64,000 nucleotides of DNA from Phytophthora colocasiae (lineage: Eukaryota; Oomycota; Peronosporomycetes; Peronosporales; Peronosporaceae). The stretch spans positions 3,906,001 to 3,970,000 of the forward strand of contig JAGKQI010000098.1 of assembly GCA_018806915.1 (NCBI GenBank), read 5' to 3'. Numbering within the stretch: position 1 is the stretch's first letter; each line of letters begins with the position of its first letter. Shown here in pieces: positions 39,889 to 50,295 of this stretch. The position numbers were made by a program, and so were the translations under genes. The notes beneath the pieces were generated by a model, which ran no database searches, was not told the origin of the DNA, and was given only the letters and a program-made list of their open reading frames with translations.

Positions 39889-41118
39889 TCAGGCTCTGGT
39901 CCGTGGCACAGCCAGCGAGTCTCCCTCGGAGACTGGAGGAGCGCCCTGCGAAGCAGGAATAGTGGCCTGAGAGGCGGGAGCCACTGCTGTCGTGTGGCGA
40001 GGAAAGCGGCCGGGCCGCACGCGTAGCTTCGCGTACTGGAAGAGTAGACCTCGAGCGAGGCGGACGTCCACCTCGGAGCAGCTCTCCATGAGGCGATCGA
40101 ACGACGCGAGCTTCCGTGAAGCCTCGGCCCAGGTGGCCACATGGACCATGTAGTCCCGGGTAGTCTCTCCAGTTTGGAGAAGGAGTGGATAAGTCCTCAT
40201 CTGAGGTACAGACTCCCGTCGCCGTTGCTTATCTAAGCGTTGCCGATACTCGGCGAGTGTGCACACCTGCGGGGTCAGGAAACGCTCATGGAGCCCTTGC
40301 CGTTGCTGAGTCTCGGTCACCGTGCGAGGTGGTGCGCCTATGGCGTGACCGTGCAGGTTTGGCTGTGCCATCAATTGCTTCATCTGTTCGGCAGGGTCAC
40401 GAGGCTCGAAGCCGTAGTCGCGTCGCGACGAAGTCCCCACGATGTCCCGTTGGACTGGTCGACGTGACTCTGAAGCACCGCTCATAGAGGCCTCCTGCGC
40501 CTCATCCAGTGGGTTGGTGATCGCGTCCTCGACGCCCCTAATCGACTCTGGCTCATCGCGAGCAGGAAGTGGTGGTGCGTTGCGCAACGCGTTGAGCACG
40601 AGGCTCGAAGGTCCCTCTGGGAATGGATTGGGCTGACGCAGCTGCCGAGGAATTGAGTACCGACGCGGATCACGTGGAGAGCGCAGCTCAGACCGAGTCG
40701 TCCGAGAGCTCGCAGGAGCAGGAGACGCAGGGGCATCGCCCAGTTCGGACTCCTCGTAGTCCACTTCGACCTCGCCTTCCTCCGTAGGAGAGCGACCTGG
40801 GTCGCGCGTCGGCGACGCTGTCGTGTACTCGAAGGGTGAGCCACCGCTACCACTTGATGTCGGGCTGGCCTTGAACATCGCTCCGTAGCGAAGGCGAGAC
40901 GCCGTGAAATACTCCGAAACGGGGAGCGTGAGAGGAGCCGAGGGCTCAGACCGGAAAGCGCTGAAGCGCTGAGGCGTAGACGCCTGGTCACGGGACACCT
41001 CAGGAGCGGTTGGCTCGCTGGGGAGAATTGGAGAATGTGCTCGTTGAGCCAGCGCGCACGCGCACTCTCGTTGAGAGATTTCTTTTATCGGAAAGTTGCC
41101 GGTGACAGGCCTTGACAA
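39889..41118 (-). CDS. Antisense accessory ORF between pol and 3' LTR, about 409 codons
   Basis: The open frame begins about 56 bp inside the 3' LTR and is transcribed back towards pol, the same arrangement as the 1106-aa ORF of the giant element. No ATG is present before about codon 80 (MFKASPTSSG), so the start is uncertain. The first half is rich in Ser, Pro and acidic residues (EEGEVEVDYEESELGD); the second half looks folded (TPQVCTLAEYRQRLDKQRR; TYPLLLQTGETTRDYMVHVA; LARGLLFQYAKLRV). No known domain. It uses the only substantial non-pol stretch of the element. Confidence 0.6.
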   Translation of the reverse strand: MSRPVTGNFPIKEISQRECACALAQRAHSPILPSEPTAPEVSRDQASTPQRFSAFRSEPSAPLTLPVSEYFTASRLRYGAMFKASPTSSGSGGSPFEYTTASPTRDPGRSPTEEGEVEVDYEESELGDAPASPAPASSRTTRSELRSPRDPRRYSIPRQLRQPNPFPEGPSSLVLNALRNAPPLPARDEPESIRGVEDAITNPLDEAQEASMSGASESRRPVQRDIVGTSSRRDYGFEPRDPAEQMKQLMAQPNLHGHAIGAPPRTVTETQQRQGLHERFLTPQVCTLAEYRQRLDKQRRRESVPQMRTYPLLLQTGETTRDYMVHVATWAEASRKLASFDRLMESCSEVDVRLARGLLFQYAKLRVRPGRFPRHTTAVAPASQATIPASQGAPPVSEGDSLAVPRTRA

Positions 41119-41173
41119 GGCAGTTATGTCTGCAGTTGTAGATACTCCGTATCCACGGTTTGGTGGGGGAGGG

Positions 41174-41586
41174 TGTAACGGGGTTACACGGCGCTGTGCG
41201 CCTTTGCTACAGTTGGTGTGTTATACACCATCCAGGTCACAAGTCACAGGTCTGTGTACGACACATAGTGTTTCTCACACGTCACATATGTAGCCAGTTG
41301 CTGGCAGTTAGCTCAGAGCCACACATTGCATTTTGATTAGGATTTAGTATGCTAGATACTAAATTCGTTACATTTAGGATTAGGGCAATAAAGTCAATAA
41401 AAATCAGTTTGCATTTTACATAATTAGTGTTAGTTCCTTTATTATAGGGACACTGATTGTGGTAGTCCCGTATTTAGTGGACTACTTGGTTCTTGTATAG
41501 AACCGAAGGCTAGTGCCTTGCGAGCAGGACTCTACGAGTCAACTAAACTTCCTCTGTGCCGTGCACACCTACGCAGCCCCGCTGCA
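41174..41586 (+). repeat. 3' LTR of 7.8-kb Gypsy element
   Basis: 413 bp. Preceded by the purine-rich TGGTGGGGGAGGG (41161-41173), the probable polypurine tract. Confidence 0.95.
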
Positions 41587-41608
41587 CAAGTACATCTACT
41601 TGTAGGGG

Positions 41609-41947
41609 GTGCATGCACTCTGGATGGGTGTGTGCCCATGTAATTGCGTCCTTGACAGCTGGTCACATTCCAATGCGAGGGCCTCCTGGAAGGCCGAGAT
41701 AAATTGGCGGGCCGCTGGACCGGGAGGACCCAAGAGTGCTATTAACATTGTAACTGAAAAGGGATATCTCGTTATTGTCAAATTCCTGGTGGCAGCAGGA
41801 TATTCCGTTAACTATGCCATGCAGAAAAATGAAATCGTGAGATGGCTACAGAAGCCAACCCTCTCACGTATGACTCAACTGTCAGTGACCCCCAAACTTA
41901 TCATAAATGCCGGTACGGAGCGGCCTCGGAGCGTAGCGTACGTTTGA
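41609..41947 (+). pseudogene. Ankyrin-like repeat remnant
   Basis: An open stretch contains SAINIVTEKGYLVIVKFLVA followed by AGYSVNYAMQKNE, close to the ankyrin pattern of a helix pair ending in a Gly/Val/Asn turn. Only one unit is convincing; no start or flanking repeats are preserved. It lies directly beside the Gypsy element. Confidence 0.4.
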
Positions 41948-42627
41948 GATTGCTGTAAAGTTTGCGAGACGCTACATAAGAGTGAAGAAACGTCGTAACG
42001 ACTACGGTGGTTATTGTGGGAGAAAAACAGCGATCGAATCGAAGAAACATTAGCAGGAATCAAGCGAGATAAGCAGGGCAAATGAGTGGTACTAGAAACG
42101 AAGAAAGGTGCTCTACGTTTAGCCTAGGCTCTAGAACAACATGGCCACTACACATGCCTTCAAACAATGGCCTCAGTGGCTTCTCGTTTTTGATTAAATA
42201 TTCTCGTTCTTGATGAAAAATTGTTATCAAAGCTAAAAAACGAAATTTCGATTTGGTCACAAATGCGATAGTGACTCGGGTCAGGACCCATACAATCCAC
42301 TCAAGTTCTCTTTCGGAGCTCTGTTTGAGTTACGTTTCAGTTTGAGGTAGGCCGCATTTTTCTATCTCAACAGAAACCTAAAACGCTATTTTCGGATTTC
42401 CCGTTAGCATCGCAAGCACCAGCGTCTTCAGAAATCCATGATGCCCAGCCAGTCTGAAGAGCAGCAGGGCCTCTCGACGGGACGTGAACAAGTTGGCAAT
42501 GCAGCTAACACAGAGCTTGACGCCCAGTCGGCTAGATAAGTTGTTTGGCTTAAAGAAACCTGGAACAGCTATGCATACCCGCTTCACCAATCTAATCAAC
42601 CAGTACTAAGCGGACCAGTGTCAATCG
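41948..42627. other. No gene seen
   Basis: AT-rich; short ORFs on both strands without recognisable product. Confidence 0.4.
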
Positions 42628-42783
42628 ATGCGCAAGTCGGGCTCAGTAGAGGAGTATGCAGAGCGCGAAGTGCTGCTTCAGAATATTGTGGTGACGAAAA
42701 AGAAGCTCAACGCAAGGAAGAACAGACAGCCAAGCAGCACGGCACCAGCACAGACGCAAGCAGATGCAGTTGAGCCATCGTAA
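42628..42783 (+). pseudogene. Short charged ORF fragment, 51 aa
   Basis: Reads MRKSGSVEEYAEREVLLQNI followed by a Lys/Asn-rich helix and an Ala/Gln tail. It looks like the end of a larger charged protein, but the family is not recognised. Confidence 0.3.
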
Positions 42784-42997
42784 ACCTAAATCTAATGCGT
42801 GCTACTGCATCAGACAGCGTTTCGTCAAAACGGCGAGAATGATCAACAACAGCGGCTGCATCATGCAACCGAAAGTAGTGTAGCTTCTTGAGCACCCTCA
42901 TCATCCGCAAATACCGCTTCTTTCTGCCGCGGGAAAGACGCCACACTTGCTCCAACACGTCCACCGCTTGATCAGCAGTTAGATGAAGCCCGCTCAC
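42707..42997 (-). pseudogene. Possible Harbinger/PIF transposase N-terminal fragment
   Basis: The minus strand reads MMRVLKKLHYFRLHDAA and then ARIRFRFTMAQLHLLASVL, which resembles the segment before the catalytic domain in PIF/Harbinger transposases. No DDE motifs follow. Weak call; it overlaps the small plus-strand ORF. Confidence 0.25.
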
Positions 42998-43384
42998 GTC
43001 TTGAAATGGCTGTCACCACCACCCATCTCAACTCAAATACAGCAGGGGTAGACTTGAGGTAACTGGGTCACTAGCTCAAACCTAACATACAACCCCTAAA
43101 CGACGTCTACCAGGAGCTCGAAAGTCGTAGTGTTAGTATATAGGTCTTCTAGTTCTACTTTGTAGCAGTAACATATCTAAACAGTGCGAGTTAATTCCTC
43201 CTAGAAGCCGGCGACACCGGCCAAAACCGGAGGTCCTAACGATTTGGCGCCCAACCAAGTAAAAATGATGGGGCATCCCAAAATAAAGTTGATGGCCCAA
43301 AAATATGGGCTCTTTAAAAATACGTCCTAGGAGGCTCAGTTTTTCTTATCGCAGTTAGCCTCTGCACCGCTTCCGCCGCGTCTA
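42998..43384. other. Upstream region of MO25-like gene
   Basis: No ORF. Probable 5' region; CTCAGTTTTTCTTATCGCA at about 43336 is the sort of pyrimidine-rich context seen at oomycete starts, but no initiator consensus could be confirmed. Confidence 0.35.
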
Positions 43385-44729
43385 ATGTCTCTCTTCTCAC
43401 GCCGGAAAAACCCAGACCAGCTCGTGAAGCTGCTGAAGGATGCCATGGCGGACCCGTCGGCTCCTGCCAAGCCGTCAAAGGACGGAACGGTGAGGCCCTA
43501 CAGGCTGAAAGTGTTGGTGGAATTAACTACCGCGAACTAATATGCTATCCTCTCTACTTGTGCTGGCTGCTCTTACAGCCTGTGGAAGAACTCACCAAAC
43601 GTCTAAGTGAGATGAAGCTGCTGCTCTACGGGGATGGAGAGCAGGAGGCCAAGCCAGAGAAGTGCGCGCAGTTGGCGGAGCTTCTGATCGCCAGCGGTCT
43701 CGTGCCCAAGCTGATCACAGGGTTAGACAAGCTGCCATTTGAGGCGCGCAAGCAATTCGCACAGGTGTACAACAACCTCATGCGGCGCGACCTCGCAGGC
43801 TTTGTTAGCTATGTGGAGCGGAAGCCTGAGATCTTGTCGGCTCTTGTGGCAGGCTACGAGAACCCGGAGGTGGCGCTCAACTGCGGCACAATGCTGCGAG
43901 AGGTAGGCTGAGATTCCCTATCGGAGCTTGTGAAGCTGTGGATGTTTTGGTATTTGCTAACCATCGTCGGGTTTGTCCATGGCAGTCGATTCGCCACGAG
44001 ATCCTGGCAGGCAAGATTCTATACTCACCGGACTTGTGGAAGTTCTTTGACGTCTATGTTCATCTGCCCAACTTCGAGGTCGGCTCGGACGCCTTCGCAA
44101 CGTTTAAGGATCTGTTTACGCGTCACAAGACGCTGGCTGCAACTTTCTTCACGTCGAACTTCGACGTAGTTTTCGCGAAATACAACTGTCTGCTGATGTC
44201 CGAAAACTACGTCACTCGGCGGCAATCACTGAAGTTGCTTGGCGAGATCCTCCTTGATCGCTCCAATTTCGACATCATGATGAAGTATATCGGGTACGTA
44301 CCCAGCGTATGCGATGACAGAAATGTTTATCTAAATTTGCTGCTGGTGTCGTATATAGGGAGAAGGAAAACCTCAAGATGATGATGAATCTGCTGCGTGA
44401 CACGAGTGCGAACATCCAGTTCGAGGCCTTTCATGTGTTCAAGGTGTTCGTGGCGAATCCAAAGAAGCCTGAAGCTATCTCGCAGATCCTCATCAACAAC
44501 CGGGAGAAGCTTATTGCGTACCTGAAAAACTTCCAAAACAGCAAAGGTATTACTTTGATGGTGCTAACACTGAGCAGTGGTTTGTGTCTAATGTTAAGCG
44601 TGGTTGCTGTGCAAAAATGCAGAGGATCCGCAGTTCATCGAGGAGAAGGCGTTGCTGATCAGGACGCTGGAGGGTCTGAAGGTTGGCGAGACAACCACCG
44701 AGGCGCCTCCAGCCCCATCATCACAGTAG
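43385..44729 (+). CDS. MO25: MO25/CAB39-like protein, five exons, 343 aa
   Basis: Exons 43385-43489, 43579-43902, 43986-44293, 44359-44546 and 44623-44729 all have GT...AG introns of 65-89 bp and join in frame to 343 residues, the normal length of MO25. Family signatures are clear: [20 protein letters not shown] at the start; [80 protein letters not shown] followed by [11 protein letters not shown]; and [19 protein letters not shown] at the end. MO25 is an armadillo-like helical repeat scaffold that binds STRAD pseudokinases with LKB1 and activates germinal-centre kinases; related proteins act in polarity and cytokinesis. No damage seen. Likely a conserved single-copy cytosolic host gene. Confidence 0.95.
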
Positions 44730-45686
44730 CGTTGCAATCCGTTACTCATTGCAGGAGGCGACAGCGACTTTGTGTTTGATACGGAAACTTCGTTGAATCT
44801 AATGGATCTAGAAGTGTTTTTCTTTACTTTCTCGCAGAATGAGATAAAGATTAAAAAAAGGAGAAGCAATAGACTTTTGGCGTGGAGGACATGTGCAATA
44901 TTTGTGTGATGCAAACCTGGCGACTATCGAAACACTGTCGATGCATTTTCGCGTGCTTTCGTGGACTTAAAACGAAGGGAGGCGGCCACTGTCGGCTAAG
45001 CTACATTTCACTTACCCGATTTTATTGACGAGTCGCGCTTTGCGCCTTGTGTCAAGAACTCTCATCCGTTCTAAATCGTCAGCTTTGCACACTGGTGAAT
45101 CTCTTTTCTGAGAAGTTCTCGCTGAAGTCAGTGCCGTTCTTTGTTAAACACGACAAGACGATATGTAGTATATCGCTTCACACACTCGCCAAAAGCAGCT
45201 CCGCCTCGAGCCTCACTAAAGCCTTCATGCTCCGGCCATCCAGCCTGTAGGCGAGTGTTGCGTTGTTGTCGGATCCGCTCTATTTTCCATCCAATCGGAT
45301 AGCTTCAACTCGTCTCGACCAATGAGCGCAGACGTTCGAAAAAATACACTCGGTGCAACGTACCCCTCACCAGAGTCACTTTTGGGGCTGGAGTCGCCTC
45401 GTCGCCATCAACCCGGCCCCCGCCTCTCTCGAGCTCCGGCCTCTTTCTGCGCTGAACTGGACGCGCGCCATCGTCGCTCGCTCGCCTGTCGGTGTGACGC
45501 ACTCGGATCCTCCGGGCCGACGAGAGGCATTTCGCGCTCCAGCCCACGAACGCAAAGAGCTCCGAGTCGCCAGCAGCTCTTCTAGCGATTTCCCACCGAA
45601 GACACCCGCCTCCGCCTCCTCCTCCTCCTTCTTGTCGCCCTGCAACCTCCTCTTGTGTTCGATAACCCCATTTGAGTCTTCGCCGC
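44730..45686. other. Intergenic region between MO25-like and ankyrin genes
   Basis: Contains the MO25 3' flank and the presumed promoter of the ankyrin gene; CCAAT at about 45290. Open frames here are GC-skew shadows and are not called. Confidence 0.4.
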
Positions 45687-48191
45687 ATGCACGCCACAAG
45701 CTCCAGCACGCAGAGTGGAGGCAGTCCCGTCACGGAGGACGAGGAATCCATGTCGCCCTTCTCGTCGCCATCCTCCGCCTCTACCAACGGTGCCAGCTTT
45801 GCGCAGTTGTTGCAGCGAGCAGCGCAGACTGGAGATGCTAAGCAGATCGCCAAGCTCGTCCAGACGGCGCGCACCAGCGCCTCCTCTCCGTCGTCCAGCA
45901 TTGACTTCACGAAACGATCCTCTTCCTCCTCTGCATCAGACCCGTGGTTGGATGCTGCGGATGAAGACGGCTTCACTGCACTTCACCTCGCTTGTGTTGG
46001 TGGTCATGATGACGCCGTCCATGAGCTACTTCGGGCCGGTGCTCACTTGGAAGTCGCCACACCCGAAGGCTTCACTGCGCTCATGTTTGCTGCCTGGACC
46101 GGGTCGCTCTCGCTCGTGCAGACGTTGGTCTCGCTTGGGGCGGACGTCCTGGCGCGCGACGTAGACGGCAACGATTCGGCCTTCATCGCCGAGATGAACG
46201 AGCATGCGAGTGTGGCCAAATTCCTGCAGCAGCAGATGGGAAACCCGGAGGACCCGCCGAGGAAGCCGCGCAGTTCGTCGTCATCGAAAAAGAGCGGACA
46301 GGAGCAGGACCTTGACTCCAAGTCCCCCGAGAGTTCCCCAGTTAAGTCCATTAAGTCCAGTGACTCCAGCGCTTCTACCGGAACCGAAGGCAGCGGGCTC
46401 GACAGCAGCAGCAGCAGCTCGACGTGCTCGTCGCCCGAGCAGCTCGCAGGGAAGACATTGCTCACAGAGGAAGCGAGCCCCTCGGGAGATACCGACGGCG
46501 CGACGCCATTACACGTTGCGGCTATGCACGGTCAATTGGAGACCGTCAAGGTGCTCATTGCTCGAGGTGCTAGTCTGTCGGCAGCGCTTCCAGGCGGTGC
46601 TACAGGTCTGCACTTGGCATCGGCCTCGGGCTTCGTTGATGTGGCATCATACTTGATCGACCAGGGGTTACCTGTTGACGAACGCACAGTAGCCGGCACT
46701 ACTCCACTGCATGAAGCTGCGTACCAGGGGCACGTGGAGGTGGCTGCGCTGCTGTTAGAGCGTGGAGCCAACGTGGATGCAGCGACCGAACGCGGCACAA
46801 CACCACTGCACCGAGCAGCTGAGAACGGCCACGTGCAGATAGCAGAGCTGCTGATTGCCCACGGAGCTCATATCGACGCTGTTACGACGGACTATCTTGC
46901 TGCGGTCGGAGACAGTGAAGCAGCAGGCGATAACTCACGTCGGCGCCGACGTCGAAGGCGAAGGAAATCAGTCGCTGCGGAAACGGAAGGAAAAGCTCCA
47001 ACTGAGGAAGCACCTGAACTGGAACCGCGAACACCGGACGAGCTGGAGAAGGAGGCCTCGTCATATAGGTCAAACCAAGTCGCGTTGTGTCTGGCAGCAA
47101 AAAATGGTCACCTCGACATGGTACAGTATCTACTGGCCCGCGGTGCAGCTAGCGCGACGGACCTTGCAACACTGGAGCCGTCCAGGCATCCGATTATGCT
47201 GGCAGCTCGACGTGGGCACCTGGAGATTGTGCGTTTCCTGCTCGCTGACGATGAGTGCGCGTCTAGTTTGACTGCCGCAGCTTCCCGTGTGCTGTGCTGT
47301 GCCGCTGAGCACGGCTACCTGCAGATGGTGGAGCACGCACTAGCTCGTGGAGCTGACATTGAGGCTATTGGCGGCAAGAAGCAAGCAACGGCGTTGGTAC
47401 TTGCGGCCCGACAAGGTCACCTGGCAGTTGTGCTCCACCTCTTGTGGGGCGGTGCGAAGCTCGACGCTGCTACGGCATCGACGGGGTATACGGCGTTGCA
47501 TTATGCAGCCAAGCACGGACACCTCACGGTTGTCAACAGCCTGCTGCTAAATGGCGCTGATGTTGACGCTGTTTGTGCCCAGCGCCAGTCCTCACCACTT
47601 CACCTGGCCGCTGAGTCAGGCCATGGAGACGTGGTGCGCTGTCTGCTGTCCTTCGACGCTAACGTCGACGCTGAAAAGCACCCGGGAACTATGACAGCAC
47701 TGCACATTGCTGCCGAGCGAGGACACACAGGTGTTGCACGGGAGCTTTTGGCCCACGGAGCGCGACTCGAAGCGCAGGCGCAGAACGACCTGCGTGCACT
47801 GTTCATTGCCGCGTACTGCGGCCACATGGACGTCGTTGAGCTGCTGCTGGACCACGGAGCTGAGCTCGAAGCCACATCGGGGACGAACAAGACCACACCG
47901 TTGCGCGGGGCTGTGTCAAAGGGCCGTGCCGACGTCGTGGAGCTGCTGCTGGCCCGTGGGGCTGACGCCAACGCCACGCAGCCCACAGATGGAACGACAA
48001 GCTTGCACAGCGCTGCTGCCAACGATTTTGGCAACATTTTGAAGCTGCTGGTAGCGGCCGGCGCTGATCCAGACCGAGTGGATCGCGAGGGACGCACTCC
48101 AATGGACTACGCCGCGTCGGACCCCGTTCGCCTGCAACTGCGACTTGCGCTGCTCAAGTCGCACTGGCAGAAGCAGGATGGACGCCAGTGA
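45687..48191 (+). CDS. Ankyrin-repeat protein with about 18 repeats, 834 aa
   Basis: ATG at 45687; single exon. After a Ser-rich N-terminus of about 90 residues come three ankyrin units (DGFTALHLACVGGHDDAVHE; EGFTALMFAAWTG; a weaker third). A low-complexity Ser/Lys block lies at about 195-265. Then come units of the form GATPLHVAAMHGQLETVKVL, a basic spacer of ten consecutive Arg/Lys residues at about 420, and some eleven further units to EGRTPMDYAASDP. No kinase, membrane or other enzymatic domain was seen, so a scaffold or adaptor role is the most that can be said. The basic run could be a nuclear signal. Large ankyrin families are common in oomycetes. The gene looks intact. Confidence 0.92.
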   Translation: MHATSSSTQSGGSPVTEDEESMSPFSSPSSASTNGASFAQLLQRAAQTGDAKQIAKLVQTARTSASSPSSSIDFTKRSSSSSASDPWLDAADEDGFTALHLACVGGHDDAVHELLRAGAHLEVATPEGFTALMFAAWTGSLSLVQTLVSLGADVLARDVDGNDSAFIAEMNEHASVAKFLQQQMGNPEDPPRKPRSSSSSKKSGQEQDLDSKSPESSPVKSIKSSDSSASTGTEGSGLDSSSSSSTCSSPEQLAGKTLLTEEASPSGDTDGATPLHVAAMHGQLETVKVLIARGASLSAALPGGATGLHLASASGFVDVASYLIDQGLPVDERTVAGTTPLHEAAYQGHVEVAALLLERGANVDAATERGTTPLHRAAENGHVQIAELLIAHGAHIDAVTTDYLAAVGDSEAAGDNSRRRRRRRRRKSVAAETEGKAPTEEAPELEPRTPDELEKEASSYRSNQVALCLAAKNGHLDMVQYLLARGAASATDLATLEPSRHPIMLAARRGHLEIVRFLLADDECASSLTAAASRVLCCAAEHGYLQMVEHALARGADIEAIGGKKQATALVLAARQGHLAVVLHLLWGGAKLDAATASTGYTALHYAAKHGHLTVVNSLLLNGADVDAVCAQRQSSPLHLAAESGHGDVVRCLLSFDANVDAEKHPGTMTALHIAAERGHTGVARELLAHGARLEAQAQNDLRALFIAAYCGHMDVVELLLDHGAELEATSGTNKTTPLRGAVSKGRADVVELLLARGADANATQPTDGTTSLHSAAANDFGNILKLLVAAGADPDRVDREGRTPMDYAASDPVRLQLRLALLKSHWQKQDGRQ

Positions 48192-49304
48192 GGTCATTCT
48201 TACTATTTTGCACACATGTTAGAGCATGTACGAGTTGCGGAGCTGCTACCGATAGCTAGGTGCGCCCCGCAGCCATATCTGAATTGATAATTTAAAATAC
48301 AACGTTGAAGTGAACGACAACAGCAAAACGCTTGCAATTTTGCAGTGAGATGAGCGTTTACCGTTCAGCGCCGCCGCCAGAGTGCTGGCAAAGTAACGTA
48401 CTGAGTGTACCTGTACATGTAAGGTGTTCGTGGCACTCGACTCGACTCGAGTCCCAGTGGCAAACATCCGAGACCATCAGATGGGTAAGGTAAGCACCAT
48501 TGCCATCACGACAGTGGTCAAGCTCCTCGTTACAAACGTTGCAGCTGAGCATCACGTAACGGCGCCCGGTTCAGAAATTGACTGTGTCGCTCTTGCCAGG
48601 TAAACTACAATGTACATGTGCCCCATCTGCGGCAGATGCGGTGCGGTGTGGTGCACCCTCTTCGAAGACTCTGGAAGCCGCTTCAAGATGAGCTGAGTTA
48701 CCAGCCGACAGCAAGAATTGCTTGCATGGAAACGCAGGTGCTTGTCAGCCCCAAACGCAGAGTGCTGTCATCTGCATTGCATTTGGAATTTCTTCAACGC
48801 CGGCCTCATGATGTGCACTAGCGCGCAGACCAGCCCTTTACCGTACGTGGAAGGGCGTGGATACACGAAGGCCATTACACCCAGTGCAAGTTTCACGCCA
48901 CATCGTGCAGAACCTGCCAGAAAGATGAAGGCTGCCAGCGGCGACCGCACTGACGCACCGAGCTTCGCCATTCTGCCGGACCGCTGGAAGTTCAACGCCT
49001 GCAAACACAATGTACAAGAAGCGCCGGTTGACTGCCGAAATGTATGCCCCCTAATACCTAATCTTCTCCTGACAAGTCAGAATTTGCACTTGGTGTTTGT
49101 ATTTGAGGCCGAACCGGATGTCTCAAGGGCGATCTGTCCAACATCTGCCAAGCCGTCTGGTCCTTTGGGGGGGGGGACACGCACAGGCGCCGCTGGCTGA
49201 CGTTGCCAATCAAACTGAGAGGACTCGGCCGAGATGATGTCCATGCAGTTCATTTCCGAATTCTCTATCTGCCGAAGCAGCTACCACCACCTCTCTCTCC
49301 AACC
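48192..49304. other. No confident gene
   Basis: Contains the 3' flank of the ankyrin gene and the presumed promoter of the elicitin gene. Some Cys-containing short frames (for example CNVCNEELDHC, minus strand, about 48520) could be exon pieces but cannot be joined into a gene. Confidence 0.4.
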
Positions 49305-49940
49305 ATGAAGTTCGCTGCCGTCGCCACTGCCGCCGCCCTTGTCGCCGCCACCAACGCCGCCTCGTGCGACGTGACCTCGCTCCAGACGCTCCTGACCTCG
49401 TCGGACACGACCACGTGCGCCTCGGACTCTGGATACACCGTGACGTCGCTGGCCACCCCCACGGACGCTGAGATGGCCATCATGTGCACCAGAACGGCCT
49501 GCCAGTCGGTGCTGACGCAGCTCCAGACGCTCGCCCCCTCGGAGTGCACCCTGGGCGCGTTCTCCCTGTACGCCGACCTCATCACCCCCCTGACCAACTA
49601 CTGCTCGGGCGGCTCATCGACCACGGCCGCTGGCTCGTCGGCCACCACCGCCACCGCCGGTTCGTCCGCCACCACCGCCACCGCCGGTTCGTCCGCCACT
49701 ACCGCCACTGTGGGCTCCACCACCGGCTCCACCACGTCGGGCACTGTGACGACCAGCTCCACGGGCTCTGCTGCCTCGACCCCCGCCACCTCCAGCGGCT
49801 CCAGCACCTCGGAGACCGCCACGTCCTCGTCGGCTGCTTCAGCTGCCGCTTCAGCCTCGACCTCGGGCAGCAGCGGTGCCAGCATGGCTGCCATCTCGGC
49901 CGGTGCCGTCCTCGCCGCCGTGGCCGCCGCTTTCTTCTAA
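49305..49940 (+). CDS. Elicitin-like protein with Ser/Thr-rich stalk and GPI signal, 211 aa
   Basis: The first 18 residues form a signal peptide ending ATNA. The mature N-terminal domain has the six-cysteine elicitin fold with spacing C-16-C-22-C-4-C-14-C-18-C and the conserved FSLYADLITPLTNYC segment. The 16- and 18-residue loops differ from the spacing of classical secreted elicitins, so it belongs to the elicitin-like class. A low-complexity stalk follows, including three GSSATTATx repeats, and would be heavily O-glycosylated. The end is a small-residue site plus hydrophobic tail (AAISAGAVLAAVAAAFF), typical of GPI anchoring. Elicitins bind sterols and are characteristic of Phytophthora and Pythium; this form would sit on the cell surface. 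The related gene at 54169-54909 has identical cysteine spacing. Confidence 0.95.
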   Translation: MKFAAVATAAALVAATNAASCDVTSLQTLLTSSDTTTCASDSGYTVTSLATPTDAEMAIMCTRTACQSVLTQLQTLAPSECTLGAFSLYADLITPLTNYCSGGSSTTAAGSSATTATAGSSATTATAGSSATTATVGSTTGSTTSGTVTTSSTGSAASTPATSSGSSTSETATSSSAASAAASASTSGSSGASMAAISAGAVLAAVAAAFF

Positions 49941-50295
49941 GCGTAAACGCAGCTAGGAAGACCTGATCTGGTCACCGTTCTAAAGAATATATGATGTCCT
50001 CATAGCGGATTTATTGCAACATAATGGCGTGGCTTCGTCTTCTTCGTGTGCTCTGTTTTGCTGCTAGCTAAGCCTTGAACTGGTACTCTAACCACTAAGC
50101 GCTGGGAATCAAGCAGCGGCAGGTTCATCTCAAAATTCCCCAGGAAACGGTCTCTGAGACTGGCCGGGGCACAAGTGTACCCTTTTCTCAAGCATCAGTC
50201 CGGTTCGAGCGACTGGACCCAACTATATAGAGAAAGAAGCCTTTCGTGATCGCTTCCCCTTTGGCCTGCCCATTTGCCTTCTCTTCTCTCGACCC
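49941..50295. other. Spacer between elicitin-like and kinase genes
   Basis: Holds the elicitin 3' flank and kinase promoter. The minus strand at 50060-50100 resembles a tRNA D-arm/box A (GCTTAGTGGTTAGAG) but lacks a full tRNA. Confidence 0.4.

Larger units (their letters stand above)
33788..41586 (+). mobile_element. Chromodomain Ty3/Gypsy retrotransposon, 7.8 kb, full length but with damaged pol
   Basis: LTRs of 413 bp at 33788-34200 and 41174-41586 start TGTAACGGGG and end GCTGCA; they differ at 7 positions by eye (about 1.7 percent). TSD CAAGT. Internal order: primer binding site, gag with zinc knuckle, protease, RT, RNase H, integrase, chromodomain, then an opposite-strand ORF region, polypurine tract and 3' LTR. 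Pol carries two frameshifts and one nonsense codon. Confidence 0.95.

Noticed and set aside
45305..45976. 223-codon minus-strand ORF upstream of the ankyrin gene
   Set aside because: GC-rich shadow overlapping the 5' region and N-terminus; no recognisable domain or conserved pattern.
48612..48695. Cys-rich micro-ORF MYMCPICGRCG
   Set aside because: 28 codons, no conserved spacing beyond two Cys pairs, no context to support a zinc-finger gene.
49598..49894. Minus-strand ORF over the elicitin stalk
   Set aside because: Val/Ala/Glu-only composition is the complement of the Ser/Thr/Ala-rich stalk; no independent support.
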